The notes below the pieces were generated by a model. That model was given only the letters and a program-made list of their open reading frames with translations, ran no database searches and was not told the DNA's origin. Shown one piece after another: positions 34,881 to 41,346 of a stretch of 49,041 nucleotides of DNA; the first letter of the stretch is position 1, and every line of letters begins with the position of its first letter. The stretch is from Bacteroidales bacterium (GTDB lineage: Bacteria > Bacteroidota > Bacteroidia > Bacteroidales > UBA3824): assembly GCA_024401025.1 (NCBI GenBank), contig JAKSLV010000008.1:1-49041 (forward strand), written 5' to 3'. A program made the translations under genes and the position numbers.

Positions 34881-34943
34881 CCCTTGTAGAGAGCCCGCAA
34901 CACCGAAAAAGATAGGAAAGGCATAAAACGTAATGGTTTAATT

Positions 34944-36800
34944 ATGGATGTTAGCAGTTTGTTGTGCCCTCATTGTGGGTCTGCCGATTGTAAAATAGTA
35001 AAAACTATTGCTTCTACTTATGATTGTGAGGCTAAGGTTTATTATTTATGTAATTCTAATAGGGTAGAGTATTGCCGTTCATTTGATTTAAAGGAAAGTA
35101 GGAGTGCGTCAAACAGTCTCTTGAATAAGAGAATGTTTTGTTTGGCGATTGATGATTTGAGAAGAGACTATAATTCATATTTTAATGCAGTTAAGTTGTA
35201 TGATCTTCTTTTAGAATTTGTTGGTGAAAAAAGTGGGATTATAGAGGGTATATATTGTGGTAAGTTTCTTTCTTTGTATCTATTGGGTGATAGTTATATT
35301 AAAGATAATGTTGATGTTTCAAAGGGAGGAGAATGCTATAAGAAAGCTTTGTTATTATGTGAAAAAATATTGAAGATGGAGAGTTGTGAAAAGGAAGAAG
35401 GTCTGATAGAATTCTTCAATATTTGTCGTTCTTTGTTGTTGTATAATATGCCAAAGGAATTGTCAAAATTTGAAAGTAAGTATGATATTAGGCGTTGGGC
35501 ATTGTATGGCTCTTCTGAAATTTCTCTTTTAGAGGAAATGGCTAAAGATCATCCATTTTTTGCTGATTGTTGTCTTCAGTTTCCAGTTGTTTTGGAAAAA
35601 ACCGAAGAGTCTGTTTGGCAGGATTTTGATATGTACAAGAAGATTGATGTGAATTCTTCTCCTGAATTTATTCAGCAATGCAATGACTTGAAGTTTTCTA
35701 CAAGCAAGTATATACCTTTTGTTGACAGACAGTTTATTATGTTCGCCAAAAACAGCGAAGCTATTAAAAGGTATTATGATGTTGATGATAATATCAAATG
35801 GTTTTTTACCTTGGACAAATACCCTTCTGATATTCATATCGAGGGTTTCCCTCAAACTGGTGTTCTTTATATGGCCAATCCTGTAAAACCTAATGTTTAT
35901 ATCCCTGCCGCAAGTGCTGACGAGATGTTGTTTGATGACAAAATCCGAGAATTTGAATATCTTATGAGTTGTTTGGGGGCGACAAGAATTTCTTTCAGAT
36001 CGTTGAAAGGTCGTAAGATTTATTCTGAGAATTCATCAAGCAACAATATTGGCGCAAGTGTAGGGTTGGGCACATTGGGCGTGAATGGTAGTTATTCGTC
36101 ATCCGAATTTGGTAATAGTGACTCTGTATACTCTTCCGAGATAGGACGCGATCAGGAATGGAACCCAACAAAGTATCCATATTGTCCTGATGATTTGTAT
36201 TGGTTTAAATATGTTGATGCTTGGAAAACTTTGGTAAAGCAACGTTTGGAGGGTAATCAATTGTCCTTCAGATATGTGTTCAAGTCTTCCGAGTGTGTTC
36301 AATTGTCTAATCAGCGAAGACAAGAGATTTCTGTTTCGTTCAATCGATTGATGCTGTCTGCAAATGCCAATTACAATCAGGAAAGTTCTTCTGTGTTCAA
36401 AAGCCAAGAAGAAACCGAATGGGTTGTCGATGTTGTTTTCAAACCATTAGAGGAGTTTGTATCAGGCAAAAGTTCTTTGACGATGACGGACAGTGAACGG
36501 ACGTATTTGGAAGAGGTGAGATTTATTTTGGAAGATGGACCGATTGGTCAGCGTGAGCGTAATGCACTCATTCGTATGAGCAACCGACTTGGTATTTCCG
36601 TTGAAAGGGCCAGAGGATTAGAGGATTCTATCGTCCCTAAATTATCAGAGGAAGAACAACAGTATTATGATGAATTGTGTGCGATATTGGAAGATGGCGT
36701 TATAGGAGATAGAGAACGTAAGTCTCTTGATCGTTTCAAAAATCGACTCGGACTTTCTGATGCTCGTGCTTTGGAAATAGAAAAAATGGTGAAGAACTAA
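34944..36800 (+). CDS. Unknown 618-residue protein, Zn-ribbon-like N-terminus, C-terminal repeats
   Basis: Not recognised. Residues 1-44 hold CPHC (8-11) and further cysteines at 16, 28, 36 and 44, a probable zinc ribbon. Residues ~50-340 are mostly helical, then beta-rich. Around residues 364-396 lies a Ser/Gly/Asn-rich stretch with alternating hydrophobic residues (NNIGASVGLGTLGVNGSYSS), and a second such stretch lies near 462-486. This pattern is also seen in membrane-inserting hairpins of pore-forming proteins. The C-terminal 107 residues are two copies of a ~52-residue helical module (512-566 and 567-618) with the pattern Y-x2-(E)-x4-LEDG-x-IG-x-RER-x5-R-x3-RLG(I/L)S-x3-AR. No signal peptide is visible. 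It is strikingly AT-rich against neighbouring genes, hence probably acquired. It has a structured leader and its own promoter. Confidence 0.75.
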   Translation: MDVSSLLCPHCGSADCKIVKTIASTYDCEAKVYYLCNSNRVEYCRSFDLKESRSASNSLLNKRMFCLAIDDLRRDYNSYFNAVKLYDLLLEFVGEKSGIIEGIYCGKFLSLYLLGDSYIKDNVDVSKGGECYKKALLLCEKILKMESCEKEEGLIEFFNICRSLLLYNMPKELSKFESKYDIRRWALYGSSEISLLEEMAKDHPFFADCCLQFPVVLEKTEESVWQDFDMYKKIDVNSSPEFIQQCNDLKFSTSKYIPFVDRQFIMFAKNSEAIKRYYDVDDNIKWFFTLDKYPSDIHIEGFPQTGVLYMANPVKPNVYIPAASADEMLFDDKIREFEYLMSCLGATRISFRSLKGRKIYSENSSSNNIGASVGLGTLGVNGSYSSSEFGNSDSVYSSEIGRDQEWNPTKYPYCPDDLYWFKYVDAWKTLVKQRLEGNQLSFRYVFKSSECVQLSNQRRQEISVSFNRLMLSANANYNQESSSVFKSQEETEWVVDVVFKPLEEFVSGKSSLTMTDSERTYLEEVRFILEDGPIGQRERNALIRMSNRLGISVERARGLEDSIVPKLSEEEQQYYDELCAILEDGVIGDRERKSLDRFKNRLGLSDARALEIEKMVKN

Positions 36801-36956
36801 TAACTGCAATTGAATGTTGTCTTTTTTTCTTCCCAATAATTTCCATATTTGAAATTAATTGCCAGCCTTGTAACCTTAACAAATATCGCTATGTGTACTG
36901 TAACTATGACATTTGATGTTCCTGAGACAAGGAAAATAGATCCTTCCCCCCCCCCT
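36801..36956. other. Convergent gap with a C10 tract
   Basis: No gene or convincing terminator is seen between the unknown gene and the convergent membrane-protein gene. A run of ten C residues (36946-36955) abuts the stop codon of the minus-strand gene; AT-rich DNA to its left and GC-rich DNA to its right make this the island boundary. Confidence 0.6.
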
Positions 36957-37943
36957 CTAATATATCACCGGCAGCCTGTCCAAATAGAAACGCTCTTCCT
37001 CCAAATCCTTCTCTACGAAAGCCTTGAAAGCCTTGTCGTCGGTGTGTTTGGCGATGTTGTCGAGGTCCATGGCGCGCTGAATGTAGGGGTCGTTCCAGAG
37101 AACCTGGTAAACCACCGAGCGCAGCGAATACACGTAGGCGGTATCCTCGGGAGCCACAAGCTTCTTGAGGTCGGTGTATGGCCAGTTGCGGTCTCTGCGG
37201 TATTCGCCTATAATCCTGATGTTCCTCTCCTGAGGGATGTTTTCCCTGCCGCCGTATGCCAGAGCCTCAGCCTTGGAATCGAAATCCGCCTCCGACACTC
37301 CGTAGGCCTCCAAAACCTTCTCCTTCTTGAAACCGCGGCTAACGTCGTACCAGGCGGCTATCAGCTTGGCATCGTCGCGGGAGATGGGCACATTCACCAT
37401 CTCGCTGCTCACCAGCGATTCCACGAGCTCTGTCTTGGCGTGGTATGGCTCCATGCGGTGTCCGTAGAGCAGTATCAGCAGCCCGAGCGCAAGTCCTGCT
37501 ATTACACGCGGCATCAGCTCGCTCTTGCTGAAGGTGATGGGATGATTATCCTCGCTTGCGTTGTCTTGGGAATCGCTCTCGTCGCCCGCGGCTATCAGCA
37601 TTATGAACACCACCAACAGGGCTATCGAGCTGAGTATCAGCATCAGCGAACCGCCGGGGAAATGCTTGAACTTGAACATAATGCCTATCGACAGCATGGC
37701 CAGGGCTATAAGCGCGAAATTCCTGCGGCCTATCACCAGGGCGTTTTCGCCGCGCTCCATTCCCGTAAGGCTTATCCTGAACAGCGATACCATGTACACG
37801 GCCGCCAGCGCCAGCGATGTCACTATAAGCATCTGCCTTAGCATGGTGTCGTCTATGTCGAGCTTGGCGCAAAGCATTATTATGCCCAGCACCACCAGCT
37901 CTGCAACCTCGGCTATTTTCAATGTCTTGCTGATGTTTTCCAT
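36957..37943 (-). CDS. Membrane protein of unknown function
   Basis: A 328-residue protein with TM segments in the first ~170 residues: VAELVVLGIIMLC, MLIVTSLALAAVYMVSLF, FALIALAMLSIGIMF, LMLILSSIALLVVFIMLIA and VIAGLALGLLILLYG. A soluble C-terminal half of ~150 residues is charged and helical (DDAKLIAAWYDVSRGFKKE and so on). I recognise no family. It lies 12 nt downstream of the ABC-F gene and is the last gene of the PBP1A-DUF4249-folK-ABC-F series. GC-rich codon use matches its neighbours. Confidence 0.72.
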   Translation of the reverse strand: MENISKTLKIAEVAELVVLGIIMLCAKLDIDDTMLRQMLIVTSLALAAVYMVSLFRISLTGMERGENALVIGRRNFALIALAMLSIGIMFKFKHFPGGSLMLILSSIALLVVFIMLIAAGDESDSQDNASEDNHPITFSKSELMPRVIAGLALGLLILLYGHRMEPYHAKTELVESLVSSEMVNVPISRDDAKLIAAWYDVSRGFKKEKVLEAYGVSEADFDSKAEALAYGGRENIPQERNIRIIGEYRRDRNWPYTDLKKLVAPEDTAYVYSLRSVVYQVLWNDPYIQRAMDLDNIAKHTDDKAFKAFVEKDLEEERFYLDRLPVIY

Positions 37944-37955
37944 AACGTATGTGTT

Positions 37956-39929
37956 TTATTCTGCCGACGCCTCCTCGTACTTCATGGTGGCCTCCTCCCA
38001 GAAATTCATCTCGTTTTCCAGCTCGGCCTTTATGTTGTCGTATTGCTTAAAGAGGTCCATGTCGGTCTGGTTTTCAGGCAGTTCCAGCTTCTTCTCTATG
38101 GCCTGCATCTCGCTTTCCAGCTGGGCTATCCTCTGCTCGGATTTCTCCACCTGGGTCTTCAGCTTGCGGAGGTTTTTCTCCTTTTCCTTGCGCAGCATGT
38201 AGTCTTCCTTGCTGCCGGCGGCGGGTGCGGCGCTCTCGGCCTCGTTGTTTTTTGGGGCTGAGGCTTGCTGTTCCTGAACCTTGGCTGATGCTGGCTTCTG
38301 CGCCTCAAACTGCTTCATGTTCTCCAGCTTCAGCTTTTCCAGGAAGTAGCTGATGTCGCCCTTGTATTGCTTTATCTTCTGGTCTTTGAACTCGTATATT
38401 GTGTCGGCAAGGCCGTGCAGGAAGTCACGGTCGTGGCTTACGAGGATTATTGTGCCGTCGTAGGCCAGCAGTGCCTTCTTCAGGATTTCCTTGCTTCTGA
38501 TGTCGAGGTGGTTGGTAGGCTCGTCGAGCACCAAGAGAGAGTATGGCTCAAAGAGCAGCTTTGCCATCTCGAGACGCGCGCGCTCGCCGCCGGAGAGCAC
38601 CTTCACCTTCTTTTCGATGTCCTCGCCGCCAAAGAGGAATGCGCCAAGGATGTCGCGTACCTTGGTTCTCATGTCGCCGGTTGCTATGTCGTCCAAGGTC
38701 TGGAAAACTGTCTTCTCCAGATCCAGAAGCTCGTCCTGATTCTGAGCGTAGTAGCCGATTGATACGTTGTAGCCCAGCTTAAGCTCGCCGTCGTAAGGCA
38801 GCTGACCTATTATGCAGCGTGAGAATGTGGTTTTGCCCTCGCCGTTTCGGCCCACAAAGGCTACCTTCTCGCCACGCTCCAGCTGAAAATCTACGTCCTT
38901 CAATATCACCTTCTCGCCGAAAGCCTTGGTCATCTGATTGGCTTTCACCACAATCTGACCGCTTCTTGGAGCTGGAGGAAACTTGAAGTGAATGGTGCTA
39001 TTGTCCTCTAAATCAACCTCTAATCGTTCAATCTTGTCAAGCATTTTGATTCTTGACTGAACCTGGTTCGATTTTGTGGGTTTGTATCTGAAACGCTCTA
39101 TGAAATCCTCGGTCTCCTTAATCATCTTCTGCTGATTCTCGTAGGCCGATATCTGCTGCTGACGGCGCTCCTTGCGGAGTTCCAGATATTTGGTGTAAGG
39201 CGCGTTGTAGTCGTAAATCTTTCCGAGAGAGATTTCTATGGTGCGCTTTGTAACGTTGTCGAGGAATGTGCGGTCGTGGCTTATTAGCACCACGGCGCCG
39301 GGATAGTCCTTCAGAAAATCCTCCAGCCACTGGATGGATTCTATGTCCAGATGGTTGGTGGGCTCGTCGAGCAGGAACACGTTTGGCTTTCTCAGAATCA
39401 CCTTGGCAAGGATTATGCGCATCTTCCATCCGCCCGAGAACTCCGAGGTCTGACGTGTGAAGTCGGTCTGCTTGAAACCGAGACCTTTCAGTACAACCTC
39501 AGTCTCAGCCTCTCTCTTGCTGCTACCCATCATCTCCAGACGGTCGTTGGCCTCGGTCATGCGGTGTATGAGGTCCATGTAGCTGTCGCTCTCGTAGTCG
39601 GTGCGGGTGGCAATCTCGTTGCTCAGCTGTGCGATCTCAGCCTCCAGCTGCTTGGCCTCGTCGAAACAGGTAAGGGCTTCCTCCATCACCGTTCTGCCGG
39701 CCGGAAGGTCCATGTGCTGAGGCAGGTAGCCAATGCTTACGCCTCCCGGTATGGTTACCGATCCGCGCTCCAGCGGCTGCTCGCCCACAATCACCTTCAT
39801 CAATGTGGATTTGCCCGCGCCGTTTTTGCCGGCCAGACCTATCCTGTCCTTGGGGTTGATTACAAAACTTATATCCTGAAACAGGTCGTTGCCTGAGAAT
39901 GTAACAGTTACGTTGTTTACTGAGATCAT
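37956..39929 (-). CDS. ABC-F family ATPase (ribosome-associated)
   Basis: A 657-residue tandem ABC ATPase without TM segments. The first domain has GLAGKNGAGKSTLMK (Walker A), EFSGGWKMRIILAK (signature) and NVFLLDEPTNHLD (Walker B). The second has FVGRNGEGKTTFSR, VLSGGERARLEMAK and LLVLDEPTNHLDIRS. Between them is the charged interdomain linker typical of ABC-F proteins (KERRQQQISAYENQQKMI), and a C-terminal coiled coil spans ~560-650 (LRKLKTQVEKSEQRIAQLES). ABC-F proteins act on ribosomes as translation factors or antibiotic protection; length and the C-terminal coil suggest the Uup/YdiF side. Its start overlaps the folK stop by 4 nt (ATGA). Confidence 0.9.
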   Translation of the reverse strand: MISVNNVTVTFSGNDLFQDISFVINPKDRIGLAGKNGAGKSTLMKVIVGEQPLERGSVTIPGGVSIGYLPQHMDLPAGRTVMEEALTCFDEAKQLEAEIAQLSNEIATRTDYESDSYMDLIHRMTEANDRLEMMGSSKREAETEVVLKGLGFKQTDFTRQTSEFSGGWKMRIILAKVILRKPNVFLLDEPTNHLDIESIQWLEDFLKDYPGAVVLISHDRTFLDNVTKRTIEISLGKIYDYNAPYTKYLELRKERRQQQISAYENQQKMIKETEDFIERFRYKPTKSNQVQSRIKMLDKIERLEVDLEDNSTIHFKFPPAPRSGQIVVKANQMTKAFGEKVILKDVDFQLERGEKVAFVGRNGEGKTTFSRCIIGQLPYDGELKLGYNVSIGYYAQNQDELLDLEKTVFQTLDDIATGDMRTKVRDILGAFLFGGEDIEKKVKVLSGGERARLEMAKLLFEPYSLLVLDEPTNHLDIRSKEILKKALLAYDGTIILVSHDRDFLHGLADTIYEFKDQKIKQYKGDISYFLEKLKLENMKQFEAQKPASAKVQEQQASAPKNNEAESAAPAAGSKEDYMLRKEKEKNLRKLKTQVEKSEQRIAQLESEMQAIEKKLELPENQTDMDLFKQYDNIKAELENEMNFWEEATMKYEEASAE

Positions 39930-40411
39930 TGCTGTTTATATGGTTTTACGTTGCAGTTGTCGGTGCATTGCTGCAAAAGTTCGTTCATTGTCTTGTTGAT
40001 AGTGGGATGCATCAGGTTCCCGTCCAGCTGGCACATAGGTATCAGCACAAACTTCCTTTCCTGCATCCTTGGATGAGGCACCGTCAGGGTAGGGGAGTCC
40101 ACCACCTCGTTGCCGCATAGCAGAATGTCGATGTCAATTGTGCGGGCCTGATATCCTTGCCTGTCGCGTATGCGCCCCAGCTCGTTTTCTATCCGGCTTG
40201 TGGCCTTCAGGGTTTCCTCGGGGCTCAGCGTGGTTTCGCATACTATCACCTGGTTCAGGTAGTCGTTGTCCTGATACCCCCACGACTGGGTTTCGTATAT
40301 CGGCGATTTCCTTGTTACGCGGCCCACGCGCTGCTCTATCAGCTCTGTGGCCAGCTTCAGGAAACCCTCCCTGTCGCCAAGGTTTGTTCCTAATAATATA
40401 TGTGTGTTCAT
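39926..40411 (-). CDS. folK: HPPK, 2-amino-4-hydroxy-6-hydroxymethyldihydropteridine diphosphokinase
   Basis: A 161-residue HPPK of folate biosynthesis that transfers pyrophosphate from ATP to 6-hydroxymethyl-dihydropterin. Family motifs are LLGTNLGDREGFL, SPIYETQSWGYQDNDYLNQV, ENELGRIRD, and the signature ARTIDIDILL, followed by VPHPRMQERKFVL. It overlaps the ABC-F start by 4 nt, so the two are translationally coupled. Upstream lies a heptamer array of 126 nt. Confidence 0.95.
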   Translation of the reverse strand: MNTHILLGTNLGDREGFLKLATELIEQRVGRVTRKSPIYETQSWGYQDNDYLNQVIVCETTLSPEETLKATSRIENELGRIRDRQGYQARTIDIDILLCGNEVVDSPTLTVPHPRMQERKFVLIPMCQLDGNLMHPTINKTMNELLQQCTDNCNVKPYKQQ

Positions 40412-40413
40412 TC

Positions 40414-40539
40414 CTACTAACTACTATCTACCAACTACTATCTACTATCTACTATCTACTTTACACTTTACACTTTACACTTTCTACTTTCTACTATCTA
40501 CTATCTACTACCTACTACCTACTAACTACTCCCTACTCC
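40414..40539. repeat. Heptamer array upstream of folK
   Basis: Eighteen consecutive 7-nt units with no phase slip, built on CTACTAT. They drift in the middle to ACACTTT (three identical copies) and at the right end to CTACTAC and CTACTCC. The array fills the folK-DUF4249 gap and runs 7 nt into the 3' end of the DUF4249 gene. Confidence 0.92.
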
Positions 40540-41345
40540 ACCACCAAAGTATCAATGTATACCGTGTTGGCCGAGAAATATCCGGCGGTCTTCACCTGGC
40601 TGCGGTTGCATATCAGGTTGGTGTGCAGGTTTCCGTGGGCCTCGTCGAAATATCCGCCGCTCCACAGCTGCTCGGCCAGCAGCGATCTCAGGTAGGTCTC
40701 GTAGTTTTTGTCGATGCTGTATTTGCGCTCTATAAGTTGGGCTCCTGATGGGAACCTTGTTTCCTGAACCTTGGGCGCAAACAGCTGCGATATGTCCACC
40801 GTGGTGAGCGAATAGTAGTACAAGTTGGCCCGGCGGGGCTCTTCGCTGCTATGGTCGGTCCAGTTTACCTGCACCACGTACTTGGCGGGGTTTTCTGATA
40901 CGAAAGCCTCAGCAATATAGCCTATCGACCTGTTGCCGTCGGGATGGCTCTTGAATGTGATTTTCTCGGGCGGCGTTACGGGCAGCATCCTGCTCTCGGC
41001 CGATATGATTGTGGAATCGTTGATCCTTACGTGGAGGAAGTATACATTGCCAGCCACGCCCACAAACTTGGTTTCCGATGTGTATATTCCGTCCTCGGTC
41101 TCGTTGTAGTAATAAGTGCTGTCGCCCGATGATACCGCCACGTAAGCGCCTTTCAGCATGTTGCGGACGGTGTCCTCGTATGACGACAGCCTTGATATCT
41201 GCACCGTGTGGTGCATGTATTCGTTGGTGATGTAGCCTTCTATCACTATCGTGTTTTCGTCCACCTCGCCCTGCCTGAACGGAAATTCGTGAACGCAGGC
41301 GCTTGCCGAGATGGCCATGCCGACAGCCAATAGAAGCCTCCTCAT
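40533..41345 (-). CDS. DUF4249 lipoprotein
   Basis: A 270-residue lipoprotein with signal RRLLLAVGMAISASAC and a SASAC lipobox. The segment TIVIEGYITNEYMHHTVQISR and the Ig-like beta pattern that follows match DUF4249, a Bacteroidetes outer-membrane lipoprotein family usually found next to a TonB-dependent receptor. No receptor is adjacent here; the upstream gene is PBP1A, 1 nt away. The function is not established, and the last 7-nt repeat unit overlaps its end. Confidence 0.8.
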   Translation of the reverse strand: MRRLLLAVGMAISASACVHEFPFRQGEVDENTIVIEGYITNEYMHHTVQISRLSSYEDTVRNMLKGAYVAVSSGDSTYYYNETEDGIYTSETKFVGVAGNVYFLHVRINDSTIISAESRMLPVTPPEKITFKSHPDGNRSIGYIAEAFVSENPAKYVVQVNWTDHSSEEPRRANLYYYSLTTVDISQLFAPKVQETRFPSGAQLIERKYSIDKNYETYLRSLLAEQLWSGGYFDEAHGNLHTNLICNRSQVKTAGYFSANTVYIDTLVVE

Positions 41346-41346
41346 A

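Noticed and set aside
34660-34905. Cobalamin riboswitch upstream of the unknown gene
   Set aside because: GGTGAAATTCC, GCCACT and GCCCGCAAC resemble pieces of the cobalamin aptamer, but their order and spacing are wrong and the downstream gene has no B12 link.
36801-36956. Small plus-strand gene in the convergent gap
   Set aside because: No frame with a plausible start, length or leader was found; only a weak 6-bp hairpin and the C10 tract.
36849-37841. A 330-codon plus-strand reading frame
   Set aside because: It is antisense to the clear membrane-protein gene at 36957-37943, has no coding-like features and begins in the intergenic gap.
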